This document shows, piece after piece, positions 43,126 through 52,279 of a stretch of DNA of 64,000 bases. The DNA is from PALSA-607 sp963737705 (GTDB lineage Bacteria; Actinomycetota; Actinomycetes; Acidothermales; Acidothermaceae): the NCBI GenBank assembly GCA_963737705.1, contig CAVTTP010000007.1, positions 1 to 64,000 on the forward strand. The letters run 5' to 3'. The notes beneath the pieces were generated by a model, which was not told where the DNA came from, searched no databases, and saw only the letters and a list, made by a program, of their open reading frames with translations. The first letter of the stretch is position 1. Every line of letters starts with the position of its first letter. The position numbers and the translations under genes were made by a program.

Positions 43126-44436
43126 CTAGAAGCTGAACGCGATCAACGACTTGTGGCTCGACGGGCTCGTGAAGGCACCGGCCAAGAACAGCGTGCTCGT
43201 GCTCTGGTCGACGTAGATCGCCTGCACGCCGTTGTTGCCGCCGTCCGCATTGGACTGGTTGCCGGTGATACCCGGATCCCACGTCGTCAGCCGACCGTTC
43301 GACAGTTCCAGCTGCGTGGCGAAGTACGGGAACGGGGTCGTGGTGTTGGCATTGTTGCGGTGGTACCCCGCCACGACCGTGGAACCGACCAAGCCGATGC
43401 CCTGGCAGTCTCCGATGGTCGACGTGGTCCAGACCCTGGCGCCGCTGTTGGCGTTCATCAAGATGGCCTCGTTCGACGAGTCGCCGGCGGGTGCGTGGCC
43501 GCCGCTACCGGCGAGAATCTCACCGCTGTTCGGCCCGGCAGCCAGCGAAATGATCTCCTCGCCGTCGTAAGCGCCATATTCGCCGACACCTGTGTCCGCC
43601 CGAAGGTGTGCGTTGAACGCGGTCACCAACGAGCCAGAGCTCGGTGTGATCTTCACCAGCCCGTGCTGGGTGGTGCCGTTGTACTTCTCAAAAAGGCCGC
43701 CGGCGTAGAGGTACCCGTTGACCGCCAGAAGGGAGTGCACGTCACCGCCACTGGTCGACTTCGACCAGACCGTCGAGCCGCTCGAGGCGGACACCGCGCG
43801 AACGGCACTGAAGCCGCCGGCCAAAAACACCGAGCTGCCCGAGGCTGCGAGCGCACGAACCGTCGCACTCGGCGCCGGGTTCCACGACGTCACGCCAAAG
43901 GTCAGCGAGAGCGCAGCCGCGTGCGAGCGGCTCTGGCCTCCGAATGAGGTGAAGTCACCGCCGACGTAGGTAACACCGTTCAGGCTGGTGATCGAGCGGA
44001 CGTATGAACTCGCATTGCCGGCGTACAGCACGACGCCCGTTGACTCCGACACGATCGCAAAATTCTTCGCGCTGTGGGATACACCGTCAGGGGTGATGAC
44101 TGCGGAGAAGTTGCCGCCGAACGCAATTTCGCCTGTCGGCGCGCCCTGGACCTTTGTGATCGCCAAGATGTCGCCGTTGGTCCGGTCGAAACTGTGCGCA
44201 CTGCCGATCGTTGTGGTCGGGGAGACCGGCGACGTGTTCGGCCGGACTGCCTGTGCCTCTCGCGTGCCGCCGGTTGGACAGTCGGCCGACGCTGGCAAGT
44301 CGTTCATTGCCTTCGAGGCGTCAACGACGTTGCAGGTGGTGGCTTTGATCACCGCGGCGCTGGCGACGCCAGGCGCTGCCATAAGCAATCCGCCGACGCT
44401 GACAGAGATCGCAGCAATAGAAAGAGCCTTGTGCAT
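43126..44436 (-). CDS. Secreted beta-propeller protein
   Basis: 436 residues. A signal peptide is clear: MHKALSIAAISVSVGGLLMA followed by an APGVASAA cleavage region. The mature protein consists of repeated beta blades, with phrases like LNGVTYVGGDFTSFGGQSRS, SSVFLAGGFSAVRAVSAS and VNGYLYAGGLFEKYNGTTQ spaced about 45-60 residues apart, matching delta-60 or PQQ-like propeller repeats. Two Cys near the N-terminus (TTCNVV, SADCPT) could pair. No catalytic residues are evident. ATG 44436 has a G-rich Shine-Dalgarno. Function unknown. Confidence 0.75.
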   Translation of the reverse strand: MHKALSIAAISVSVGGLLMAAPGVASAAVIKATTCNVVDASKAMNDLPASADCPTGGTREAQAVRPNTSPVSPTTTIGSAHSFDRTNGDILAITKVQGAPTGEIAFGGNFSAVITPDGVSHSAKNFAIVSESTGVVLYAGNASSYVRSITSLNGVTYVGGDFTSFGGQSRSHAAALSLTFGVTSWNPAPSATVRALAASGSSVFLAGGFSAVRAVSASSGSTVWSKSTSGGDVHSLLAVNGYLYAGGLFEKYNGTTQHGLVKITPSSGSLVTAFNAHLRADTGVGEYGAYDGEEIISLAAGPNSGEILAGSGGHAPAGDSSNEAILMNANSGARVWTTSTIGDCQGIGLVGSTVVAGYHRNNANTTTPFPYFATQLELSNGRLTTWDPGITGNQSNADGGNNGVQAIYVDQSTSTLFLAGAFTSPSSHKSLIAFSF

Positions 44437-44839
44437 GGCGTCCCCCCCCGGGGCGAAAACTTCCCTTGACGCGGTCCCCATGTGAGACCGGTGAGTCCGT
44501 ATCTGCGGGAATCCTGCCCGAAAAGGGCGGTGCTTGCAACAACTTCGGACCATCGTGGTGAGGCCATGGAGAGTGACGAGAAAGGCCTCACAGAGCGAGG
44601 ATGCCGCCGTCGCGGATGTCTCTCAGAATCCAGCGCCCGAAGTCGCCGTGAACGCGTCATGAGTCGCTTTTTCGAGCACGTGAACATCTGCCGTGTGCGT
44701 CGTGATCGAGGAGTGCAGCTGATGGTGTCCCTGTCCGGAGTAACTGCCCGATCCATTCGACATGACATAATGTCACTTATCGGCACATGCCTTACTGACG
44801 GACGACGAGGGCCGCGGCCCTTCCGATTGCCCAGCGGCG
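44437..44839 (-). other. Intergenic region with a short palindrome
   Basis: About 400 bases between the propeller gene start and the end of the hydrolase gene, both on the minus strand. No gene is supported. A 13-bp perfect palindrome, TGACATAATGTCA, lies at 44763-44775 in a locally AT-rich patch and includes a -10-like CATAAT. It may be an operator or part of a promoter about 330 bp upstream of the propeller gene. Confidence 0.4.
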
Positions 44840-45652
44840 TTACCTGGACACGTAGTCGAGCGCTGCGGTGCGGCAGATCGCCCAGGCACGCATCCGGTGA
44901 TCGATCGGGGCGAAGTGGTCAACGCCCTTGAGCCGTTGCTCGTCGACCGTGTCACCGGCAGCGATCGCCGCGGCGGCGTAACGATCACTCTGCTCGATCG
45001 GCACGACCTTGTCTTTGATGCCGTGAACCAGCGTCGACGGGACGCCGGTGGGCAGCAGTTCGTACGGGGACGCAACCGCGTAGCGCTCCGGTACCTCCGC
45101 GGGCGTGCCACCTAGGAACCGGACGACTGCACCGTCGCCGAGCCCGGCAGCCGCGCCCTGCACCAGGTCGAGAACGCCCGCTTGGGCTACGACGCCCTGA
45201 ACCCGGACCACCGGCTGGGCGCCGGGCGCGTCTGGTGCCAACCTGTGCCGGCCGGCCAGCCACATCGCGAGTTGGCCGCCGGCAGAGTGTCCGACGGTGA
45301 CGACGCGCTCAAGGTCGAGTCGACCATCGGACGCCGGATCGGCGATATCGGCAAGTGCATCCATCGCCCGCGCAACGTCGACCAGCGTCGAAGGCCAGCC
45401 GCCGCCGTTGCCCACCCGGCGGTACTCAATGTTCCAGGCTGCCGCACCGTGCTTGGCAAGATCGGCTGCCAGACCTGAACCGAGCGAGCGACCGTACCCC
45501 GATTTCCAGTAGCCGCCGTGAATGACAACGACAACGGGCCACGGCGCGCCATCAGTGTTGCCATCGGTCGGTAGGTGAAGGTCGGCAACCTGACTCGGAT
45601 CTGTCCCGTACGCGAGGGTGATCGGCGTAGCGCGCCGTGATCGAAGTCGCAC
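44840..45652 (-). CDS. Alpha/beta hydrolase (kynurenine-formamidase-like)
   Basis: 270 residues. The oxyanion-hole motif VIHGGYWKSGYGRS, the nucleophile elbow VVTVGHSAGGQLAMWLAG (Ser near 121), the acid in HGIKDKVVP and the His in VDHFAPID complete a Ser-Asp-His triad. HGGYW and the GHSAGG form recall bacterial kynurenine formamidase or esterase relatives, but substrate is open. GTG start 8 bp downstream of the PGPGW gene. Confidence 0.82.
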   Translation of the reverse strand: MRLRSRRATPITLAYGTDPSQVADLHLPTDGNTDGAPWPVVVVIHGGYWKSGYGRSLGSGLAADLAKHGAAAWNIEYRRVGNGGGWPSTLVDVARAMDALADIADPASDGRLDLERVVTVGHSAGGQLAMWLAGRHRLAPDAPGAQPVVRVQGVVAQAGVLDLVQGAAAGLGDGAVVRFLGGTPAEVPERYAVASPYELLPTGVPSTLVHGIKDKVVPIEQSDRYAAAAIAAGDTVDEQRLKGVDHFAPIDHRMRAWAICRTAALDYVSR

Positions 45653-45660
45653 CCGTCGAC

Positions 45661-45921
45661 TCAGCCGCGCTGGCTACGTGTGCGGAAGCGTGCAAGCCGT
45701 GCCCGCGCGGCGGCAACAGGTGGCGACGCTTTCAAACGGTCGAGTAGGCGTTGCGCAGCCGGGTACTCAGTGGCCAGTACCGCTAGGCCCACGGCCATCA
45801 GGAGCAGGCCCGGCCCAGGCAACACAAGCAGCACGATTCCGACCGCAATCAAGACCACGCCCACAAGAGTGACCACGGGCCTGCGCAGCCACGTCGGCGT
45901 GTTGTTCAACCGAGCAATCAT
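45661..45921 (-). CDS. PGPGW-family small membrane protein
   Basis: 86 residues with two close membrane helices, PVVTLVGVVLIAVGIVLLVL and the following LLLMAVGLAVLATEY, joined by the signature LPGPGLL. A basic tail rich in Arg/Ala follows. GGAGGGAA precedes the ATG. Role unknown; in actinobacteria such proteins often sit near envelope genes. The 178 bases between it and the divergent yihY-like gene hold promoters for both directions. Confidence 0.78.
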   Translation of the reverse strand: MIARLNNTPTWLRRPVVTLVGVVLIAVGIVLLVLPGPGLLLMAVGLAVLATEYPAAQRLLDRLKASPPVAAARARLARFRTRSQRG

Positions 45922-46099
45922 CGTCAGTTCCCTCCGGCAACCATCGGTCGCCGAAGGTCTGACCGCGATCCGTGATGGACCGCCGCTGGCCGGGTACCTG
46001 TGGAGGCACCGTGTTGACGGCCGCAGACGCGAGGGCTACTCCCCTTCGGTGTTTCGATAGTACGTCACGCGCCATGATGGACGCCGAGGAGCGAATCGC

Positions 46100-47008
46100 G
46101 TGCATGGTTACCGCAGCACCCACCAACGGCCGGGCGAACCACGGCCCGCTCCGAATTGGCGCGCCGTCGCGGGTCGCGTTCGAGTACAGATCGTCGACCG
46201 GAACATCGCGTTGCTCGCCGCTGGCACGGCGTTCTGGGCGGTGCTCTCGATCTTTCCCGCCATCATCGCGATGGTCACCATTTATGGCCTGGTGGCCAGC
46301 CCTGAGCAGGTGACGAAGGAGGTCACACGGCTCGGCGGCTCGTTGTCACCGTCGACCCGCGAAGTCGTCACGGATTGGCTCGCAGGGCTGACGAACACCA
46401 GTCATCAGCAACTCGGAGTTGGCCTGGTGGTCGGGCTGGTGGCCGTCTTGTGGGCCCTCTCCTCGGGCGTCCGGACACTGATCAAGGCGATCACCGCGGC
46501 ATACGAGCAGGAAGAAACGCGCGGCTACTTCAGGCTTCGCGCGCTCGCACTGCTCACCAGTGTCGGGGTCATCGTGGTAGCCGTCATCGCGTTGGGTGCC
46601 ATTGGTATCGCGCCAGCGATACGCCACCTGGTTCACAACGTGTTGTGGCGCCTCGCATTCGATGTCGGTGAGTGGTTCGTGCTCGCACTGATTCTCACTG
46701 CGGCGGTAGCGGCGCTCTACTGGCTAGCGCCGCCGAAGACGTCCGTCAACTGGCGATGGGCCTCGGCCGGTGCTGTCTTCTCCACCGTTTTCGTCGTGTT
46801 GGCGAGTGTCGGGTTCTCGCTGTACGTGCGCTTCTTCGCGCACTACAACAAGACGTACGGGACCCTCGGCGGCATCGTCATCTTGATGCTGTGGCTCTAT
46901 TACTGCGTATTCATCGTGCTGCTCGGCGCGTTGATCGACATCGAGGTCGAGCGCGAACTCACTGGCGACCTGCATGCGGTCGCCGAAGTACCTGCGACGG
47001 CAGGTTAA
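46100..47008 (+). CDS. YihY/virulence factor BrkB family membrane protein
   Basis: 302 residues, six predicted helices. LLAAGTAFWAVLSIFPAIIA, GLVVGLVAVLWALSSGVRTL, IKAITAAYEQEETRGYFRLR and the late YNKTYGTLGGIVILMLWLYY are the conserved YihY stretches. The old RNase BN assignment is not supported for this family; transport or envelope roles are guessed. GAGGAG lies about 9 bp before the GTG. It overlaps the convergent cyclophilin gene by 4 bp. Confidence 0.87.
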   Translation: MHGYRSTHQRPGEPRPAPNWRAVAGRVRVQIVDRNIALLAAGTAFWAVLSIFPAIIAMVTIYGLVASPEQVTKEVTRLGGSLSPSTREVVTDWLAGLTNTSHQQLGVGLVVGLVAVLWALSSGVRTLIKAITAAYEQEETRGYFRLRALALLTSVGVIVVAVIALGAIGIAPAIRHLVHNVLWRLAFDVGEWFVLALILTAAVAALYWLAPPKTSVNWRWASAGAVFSTVFVVLASVGFSLYVRFFAHYNKTYGTLGGIVILMLWLYYCVFIVLLGALIDIEVERELTGDLHAVAEVPATAG

Positions 47009-47691
47009 CTCGTCGCGACAGTGACGCCGGTGATCTCGACTGGGAGATTGGGCTTGCCGTCGCCATCGCCGTTGCTGTTGTCGGATCCGGCAGCTGCGAT
47101 CTTCTGAACGACGTCCAGCCCGGCGGTGATCGTGCCGAACGGCGTGTAGCTCGGGGCGAGTGTCGTGTCTTTGTAAACCAGGAAGAACTGGCTGCCGTTC
47201 GTGCCGGGCCCGGCATTGGCCATCGCGACCGTGCCCGCCGGATAGACGGCCCCCGCGAGGTTCTCGTCGGCAAACTCGTAGCCCGGGCCACCGCCGCCGG
47301 TGCCGGTCGGATCCCCGCATTGCAACACGAAAATGCCAGCGGTCGTCAGGCGATGACACGGCGTCGAGTCGAAGTACTTCATATCCGCGAGGAACGCAAA
47401 CGAGTTGACAGTGCATGGCGCTTTCACGTCGTCGAGGTTGATAACGATCGTGCCCCGGTTCGTCGTCAACGTTGCGACATACGTGCCCACTTGCGACGCG
47501 CGTGTCGGTGGCGTGCCTACCGATCGCGCCGGCGTCCCGCCCGTTGGGGAATATGCACAACTGATGGTGCCGCCGACGGTGCTCGGCGTGGTGGCGGATC
47601 GGCTCTGTGCACTCGCGCACGCGCCAAGACCAGCCACCGTCAAACCAACCGCAAGCGCACGCAGGAACCGTGAAGAGCGGGGGTGACGCAC
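47005..47691 (-). CDS. Peptidyl-prolyl cis-trans isomerase, cyclophilin-type lipoprotein
   Basis: 228 residues. The GTG at 47691 has AAAGGAG 6 bp upstream and starts a signal peptide with lipobox GLGAC near residue 22, so the protein is likely a lipoprotein. The cyclophilin domain shows VATLTTNRGTIVINLDDVKA, FDSTPCHRLTTAGIFVLQCG, GPGTNGSQFFLVYKD and TPFGTITAGLDVVQKIAAAG. The first active-site motif FHR is CHR here, and GSQFF is intact. It probably folds secreted proteins outside the membrane. Confidence 0.9.
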   Translation of the reverse strand: MRHPRSSRFLRALAVGLTVAGLGACASAQSRSATTPSTVGGTISCAYSPTGGTPARSVGTPPTRASQVGTYVATLTTNRGTIVINLDDVKAPCTVNSFAFLADMKYFDSTPCHRLTTAGIFVLQCGDPTGTGGGGPGYEFADENLAGAVYPAGTVAMANAGPGTNGSQFFLVYKDTTLAPSYTPFGTITAGLDVVQKIAAAGSDNSNGDGDGKPNLPVEITGVTVATS

Positions 47692-47719
47692 GAAGAACTC
47701 CTTTGGACAGCGCAGCCGC

Positions 47720-48514
47720 TTAGGCGTCGCGCTTCTCGAACAGGAACCACGACAGCCCAAGGACGATCGCGAGGAAGGCGAGGAAAACCAGCAGTCCGTC
47801 GACCGGGCTCGGCACCGCCTCAAACCCGGCACCTGTGTTGCCGTTACTGCCGACAGGCTGGTAACGAAATATCTGCATGCCGGACGAGAACGGCAGCGCC
47901 TTGGCAAACCCCCGAATGGAGTGGAAGACATGCAGCCCGAGAAGCCCGCGCAGAATGTTCTCCACAAGCAGCGGCATCAAGATCACCGTCACGATCGCAG
48001 CCGGAATATTGCGGAACAGCCCGGAGAGCGCGAATCCGACAAGCGCAAAAATCACCGTGTACACGATCGATCCGATCCACACGCGGGCCATCGGCGTCGG
48101 AAACAGCCCCAGCCGCGTCAAGCGATGACCCAGGATCACGACTGCGACGGCGTACCTCAGCAACAGACCAACGAGCGCGACCACAAACACGTAGACCGCG
48201 ACGACGACAACCTTCGCGGCCAACACGGTCGACCGGCGCGGCAGTGCACTGAGCGTCGGCCGGATCGTGCCGTAGCGGTACTCGTGGCCGATGGCGAAAA
48301 TGCCGATCATCGAGAGCAGAATCGACACGAGGAAGACCGCGCCACCCCCGCCGCCGGTGATCACGTCCCCGTAGTCCTGAATGGTCGGTGTTCCCTTGAG
48401 CCCCAAGGCGGGCAACCCGAGCAGACCGGAGACCAGCAAGGACAGACCAGTGAGCCACCAGGTCGAACGTAAGGTCCGCAAGCGCATCCACTCGTAGCGC
48501 AGTGCGCCTTTCAT
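47720..48514 (-). CDS. ABC transporter permease
   Basis: 264 residues, six predicted membrane helices, ABC-2 type. The first cytoplasmic stretch EWMRLRTLRSTWWLTGLSLL and the loop GHEYRYGTIRPTLSALPRRS (helix before a conserved EYR-GT motif) are typical of two-component exporters. It overlaps the ATPase gene (ATGA). Substrate unknown; such pairs export drugs, peptides or lipids. It ends 28 bp before the cyclophilin start. Confidence 0.88.
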   Translation of the reverse strand: MKGALRYEWMRLRTLRSTWWLTGLSLLVSGLLGLPALGLKGTPTIQDYGDVITGGGGGAVFLVSILLSMIGIFAIGHEYRYGTIRPTLSALPRRSTVLAAKVVVVAVYVFVVALVGLLLRYAVAVVILGHRLTRLGLFPTPMARVWIGSIVYTVIFALVGFALSGLFRNIPAAIVTVILMPLLVENILRGLLGLHVFHSIRGFAKALPFSSGMQIFRYQPVGSNGNTGAGFEAVPSPVDGLLVFLAFLAIVLGLSWFLFEKRDA

Positions 48515-49422
48515 CCGAGCCCCCCGGTCGTCTCGAACTCCTGCGAACCCGCCGTAGCTTCGAGGAACGCTTCCTCGAGCGTCGCCGTTCTGGTCGTGAG
48601 CTCGTGTAGCGGCACCCGCTCAGTGAAAGCGAGATCCCCGACCTGCTCCTGTGTTGGTCCGGTGAGGGACAGCCGACCGTCGCCTTCAGCAATCACCGTC
48701 GCCCCGCGTGCAGTCAGCAGCTCGGCCAAGCGTGCGGCTTCAGGGCTGCGCACGACGATGCTTGTGTGTGATGACCTAGCCACAAAGTCGGCAATCGAGG
48801 TATCAGCGAGCAGTCGGCCGCGACCGATGACGATCAGATGGTCGGCCATCAACTGCATCTCGGCGAGCAAGTGGCTCGATGCCAGGACGGTCCGACCATG
48901 GGCTGCGTAAGCCTTCAGGAAGTCGCGTAGCCAGGTGATGCCCTGTGGGTCGAGGCCGTTCGCCGGTTCGTCAAGCATCAAAATGTCGGGCTCGCCCAGC
49001 AGTGCGGCCGCGAGACCAAGGCGCTGACCCATGCCCAACGAGAACGACTTTGGTTTCTTCCGTGCGACTGTCTCAAGTCCGACCAACGCCAGGACCTCGT
49101 CGACGCGGCTCTCCGGGATCTGGTTTGCTGCGGCGAGCATGCGCAGGTGGTTACGCGCTGTGCGGGTCGGGTGGAAGGCTTTCGCTTCGAGAAGGACGCC
49201 GACTCGACGCATCGGGTTCGCGATGTCGCGATAGCGCTGCCCGTCGAACCGGGTGATGCCGTCGCCATGGTCGAGACCAAGCATCAAGCGCATGGTCGTC
49301 GACTTCCCGGCGCCGTTAGGGCCGAGGAATCCGGTAACAACACCTGGCTGGACGGTGAAGCTGAGATCGTCGACGGCGCGACGGTCGCCGAACCGCTTGC
49401 CGAGCCCTGTCGCTTCGATCAC
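48511..49422 (-). CDS. ABC transporter ATP-binding protein
   Basis: 303 residues. Walker A is FLGPNGAGKSTTMRLMLGL, the signature is SFSLGMGQRLGLAAALLGEP, Walker B is ILMLDEPANGLDPQG, and the switch His is in VLASSHLLAEM. The C-terminal ~90 residues carry the usual extension of exporter ATPases. GTG 49422 has GGGGAG 5 bp upstream, although the frame is open much further. Pairs with the overlapping permease as a two-protein exporter of the DrrA/CcmA kind. Confidence 0.92.
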   Translation of the reverse strand: MIEATGLGKRFGDRRAVDDLSFTVQPGVVTGFLGPNGAGKSTTMRLMLGLDHGDGITRFDGQRYRDIANPMRRVGVLLEAKAFHPTRTARNHLRMLAAANQIPESRVDEVLALVGLETVARKKPKSFSLGMGQRLGLAAALLGEPDILMLDEPANGLDPQGITWLRDFLKAYAAHGRTVLASSHLLAEMQLMADHLIVIGRGRLLADTSIADFVARSSHTSIVVRSPEAARLAELLTARGATVIAEGDGRLSLTGPTQEQVGDLAFTERVPLHELTTRTATLEEAFLEATAGSQEFETTGGLG

Positions 49423-49549
49423 GCTGACTCCCCTGTGCCCGCGCGGGCGGCGCGGGTCCACGCGTGAGTCTAGGCGGTCGACCTTTCGGCGACCTTGCAG
49501 CCGCGCCACCGCTGCGCCTGCAGTCTGTAGCCGATCGCAGCCGGTATGA

Positions 49550-50236
49550 ATGGTCGTTATGGCACCCAGCAAAGCGACGAAGCAGGCCAGCGAGCCCGAG
49601 CACTTCACATCGGCCGCGACGCACGTCGCGGTTGCCGGCGCCCTCGGGGTGGTCGGCGCGGTCATCATGGGCTTCACCGGTGGGTGGGGCTTCGCCGCAC
49701 TGGTTGGTTGGGACGTCATGGCCGCGGTCTTCGTGGTGTGGATCTGGCTGACCATTTGGCCACGCGACCCGCAATCGACGGCGAGCCATGCGGTCCGTGA
49801 GGACCCAGGCCGACCGATCGTCGACCTGTTGCTCGTCGGCGCCAGTGTCGCCAGTCTGGTCGGTGTTGGGTTCGTCATCGCAGCGAGCGGGAACAGCAAG
49901 GGGCTGGAGAAAGCCGGCTACGTGGCGTTCGCCGTCCTGACGGTCTTCCTTTCATGGGCTGTCGTGCACAGCGCATACACGTTGCGGTACGCGAGGTTGT
50001 ACTACGGAGGGAAGGCCGGCGGCCTCGACTTTCACCAGGTTCCCGATGGCGAACCGCAGTACATCGACTTCGCGTACATATCGATCACGGTCGGGATGAC
50101 CTTTCAGGTGTCAGACCCTGAGGTGACCTCGACGGTCATGCGGGCGACGATCCTGCGGCATGCATTGCTGGCGTATCTCTTCGGCGTGGTCATCATCGGC
50201 GTCGTGATCAACGTGCTCGCCGGGTTAACGAAGTGA
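49550..50236 (+). CDS. DUF1345 membrane protein
   Basis: 228 residues with about five helices. GWDVMAAVFVVWIWLTIWPR, LSWAVVHSAYTLRYARLYYG and YIDFAYISITVGMTFQVSDP are the conserved DUF1345 stretches. Function unknown. ATG 49550 or 49559 could be the start; neither has a strong ribosome-binding site. It diverges from the ABC operon and converges on the PLP enzyme gene. Confidence 0.87.
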   Translation: MVVMAPSKATKQASEPEHFTSAATHVAVAGALGVVGAVIMGFTGGWGFAALVGWDVMAAVFVVWIWLTIWPRDPQSTASHAVREDPGRPIVDLLLVGASVASLVGVGFVIAASGNSKGLEKAGYVAFAVLTVFLSWAVVHSAYTLRYARLYYGGKAGGLDFHQVPDGEPQYIDFAYISITVGMTFQVSDPEVTSTVMRATILRHALLAYLFGVVIIGVVINVLAGLTK

Positions 50237-50263
50237 GGCACGAAGCTTAGAAGTACGTGCCTC
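50235..50263 (+). terminator. Possible bidirectional terminator
   Basis: GAGGCACG (50235-50242) and CGTGCCTC (50256-50263) form a perfect 8-bp stem with a 13-base loop exactly between the stops of two convergent genes. There is no T-run on either side, so strength is doubtful. Confidence 0.35.
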
Positions 50264-51537
50264 TAGAAATACGAGCGGACGCAATCGATGACGCGTCGCT
50301 CGTCGTCAAGAAGTGGCATCAGCTGCCACTTGTCATGTGTCGTGCACGGGTGCGATATCCCGAGCCCGACGAGGTCGCCCACCTCGACCTGGTCTGACGG
50401 CGCGGTTTCGAGGAAGGCATGTTGGTCGTTCACCTTCGTCACTGGCGCATCGAAGGGCACGACATCACCACCCCGCACAGACCTGCGCCACAACGCCATG
50501 GGTAGGCCCGCATCGAAGGAAACGTCGCGACGACCGGCACCGACCAGCGCAAGCCCGGGCTCAGGTGTCGAAAGCACTTGGCACCAGACCTCAATCGCCG
50601 GCCGTAGTAGCGGGGCCAGTGAGGACGTGTCGGCGTACAGCCCTTGATCGAACGTGATGTACGAGCCGCTGCGCAGCACGCTGCGCACAGGCCGCGAACA
50701 TTCTGGCGCGTCCCGCAGCACCGATGTCACGACGTCGACCTGCTCGCTGCCGCCGCAGGTAAGGATGAAGTACGGCGCCCGCGGATCGAGCAACGCGTCG
50801 GTGTCGAGCGCGCGAAGCGCTTCCGCGAGCTCCCGCACGAAGGTTCGGATGACAGTGAGCGTGCTCTCGTCACGTCCATGGCCGAACGGGCCTTCCCAGC
50901 CGGCAACGCCGACGAGCATCAGCGACGCGTGCCGTTGCACCGCCTGCGCGACGGCACGTACCTCATCGCGAGTTCGGCACCCTGTCCGTCCACCCATCGG
51001 ACCAATCTCAACCAGGACGCCGAGGGGTTGGGCTTCCGTTGAATCGGCGGCTAGCGCATCACCGAGAATGTCGACACCCGCGACTGAGTCGACGTAGCAG
51101 AAGAACTCGAACTGCGGATCGGCCGCGCGTTCGGCGGCCAGCCACTTGATGAACTCGGCGTCGACCAGTTCGTTGGCCAAGAAGACGCGGTGCACACCGT
51201 TTGCCCTGTACACCCGCACCTGCCAGGGTGTGGCCGCCGTCATCGCCCAGGCGCCTGCTGCGAGTTGGCGCGAGAACAGCGCAGGCATCATCGTCGTCTT
51301 GCCGTGCGGTGCCAGCAGCACGCCATTGTCTTCGCACCACGTCGCGAGCACGCCCACGTTATGGTCGATCGCCGACGCGCTCAGCGTGGCAATGGGCCAG
51401 CTGAATCCGGCACCGAACAATGACGGTCGGGTGGCGACGAACTCCGATACTCGCAGGCCGGGGGGCACGGCAGGAAAGCCCTTCCACCGCCAGTCGAGCA
51501 CGTCATCGTCAAGACCTGCGGGCTCCGGCACGGTCAC
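50263..51537 (-). CDS. PLP-dependent amino acid deaminase/aldolase (DSD1 / D-threonine aldolase-like)
   Basis: 424 residues, alanine-racemase fold type III. LLAPHGKTTMMPALFSRQL carries the PLP Lys near residue 79; VLVEIGPMGGRTGCRT and FILTCGGSEQVDVV fit the barrel. The C-terminal D-serine dehydratase-like domain ends GISHPCTTHDKWQLMPLLDD, with the His and Cys that bind zinc or manganese in relatives. Members act on D-threonine, D-serine or 3-hydroxyaspartate; which one applies here cannot be told. Confidence 0.85.
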   Translation of the reverse strand: MTVPEPAGLDDDVLDWRWKGFPAVPPGLRVSEFVATRPSLFGAGFSWPIATLSASAIDHNVGVLATWCEDNGVLLAPHGKTTMMPALFSRQLAAGAWAMTAATPWQVRVYRANGVHRVFLANELVDAEFIKWLAAERAADPQFEFFCYVDSVAGVDILGDALAADSTEAQPLGVLVEIGPMGGRTGCRTRDEVRAVAQAVQRHASLMLVGVAGWEGPFGHGRDESTLTVIRTFVRELAEALRALDTDALLDPRAPYFILTCGGSEQVDVVTSVLRDAPECSRPVRSVLRSGSYITFDQGLYADTSSLAPLLRPAIEVWCQVLSTPEPGLALVGAGRRDVSFDAGLPMALWRRSVRGGDVVPFDAPVTKVNDQHAFLETAPSDQVEVGDLVGLGISHPCTTHDKWQLMPLLDDERRVIDCVRSYF

Positions 51538-51556
51538 AGCCTAGGGGTCGCGGCTC

Positions 51557-52222
51557 TCAGACTCCGGCGCGTAGCTGCTGCATGCGATCGCGGTACGCCG
51601 GCTCGGCCTGGTCGATGAAAATCGTCAGGACCGGGGGCGGCAGCACCACCGTGAACATCGCCCGCTCGTCGTCGTCCGCCTCTTCGAGAATTGCCGCGAG
51701 ACTCGCCATCAGGTCTGGTGGCGACATGCTGGACGTCGCGTGCTGGCCTAAGCGCGACCACTCTTCGACCGTCAGGTGCTCCTCAACGAGCGGCAGGATC
51801 TGCGCTTCCTCCTCGCCCAGATGCTCGTCAAGGACCGCGGCGATCTGCTCGAAGGTTGTCGCGAGTTCCTCGCTTCGTTCAGGCGACGGCTGTGCAGCCC
51901 AGCCCGGCAGCAGTTCCTGCGCACGCGGGACCAGCGCCGCAACCTGCAGGTGCTGACCTTCCATGCGCCGGATCAAGTCGGCCTCGACCTCGACCCGCTC
52001 GAGCAATACCGGCCACAGAAACTCGTCCTCGCCGCTGTGGTGGACGTGCACGAAGCGAAGCAGGCCGGCTGCATGGTCGGCGACCACCTTGGCGCGCTCG
52101 AGGTCGTCTGAAGCGACACCGCGGATCAACGCTGGCAAGAGTCCGAACTCACGGCGGAAGACGCGGTGAATCACCACCATCTGCTGGATGAGAGGGCGAT
52201 CTGAGGTGGTATCGGCGTCCAT
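51557..52222 (-). CDS. Hemerythrin-domain protein
   Basis: 221 residues. The HHE pattern is visible: IHRVFRREFGLLPAL, then FVHVHHSGEDEFLWPVLLER with the paired His and the Glu, GQHLQVAALVP, and LDEHLGEEEAQILPLVEEHL. These give the His/Glu set for a di-iron centre. A C-terminal part of about 60 residues follows. Such proteins sense or buffer O2, NO or iron. ATG 52222 is used; earlier in-frame ATGs add unconserved residues. It diverges from the dehydrogenase gene. Confidence 0.85.
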   Translation of the reverse strand: MDADTTSDRPLIQQMVVIHRVFRREFGLLPALIRGVASDDLERAKVVADHAAGLLRFVHVHHSGEDEFLWPVLLERVEVEADLIRRMEGQHLQVAALVPRAQELLPGWAAQPSPERSEELATTFEQIAAVLDEHLGEEEAQILPLVEEHLTVEEWSRLGQHATSSMSPPDLMASLAAILEEADDDERAMFTVVLPPPVLTIFIDQAEPAYRDRMQQLRAGV

Positions 52223-52279
52223 CAGCTGCGAACCCTTCCGCGAAGTGAACTGCATCGGTCGTGATGCCAGGATGCGTGC

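Noticed and set aside
43116..43129. CTAGGCCGGCCTAG palindrome between convergent genes
   Set aside because: It has no loop and no T-run and is short; likely chance in GC-rich DNA, at best a weak terminator.
48511..49899. Longer 462-codon version of the ABC ATPase
   Set aside because: Conserved sequence begins at GTG 49422 with GGGGAG just upstream; the extension overlaps the divergent DUF1345 gene.
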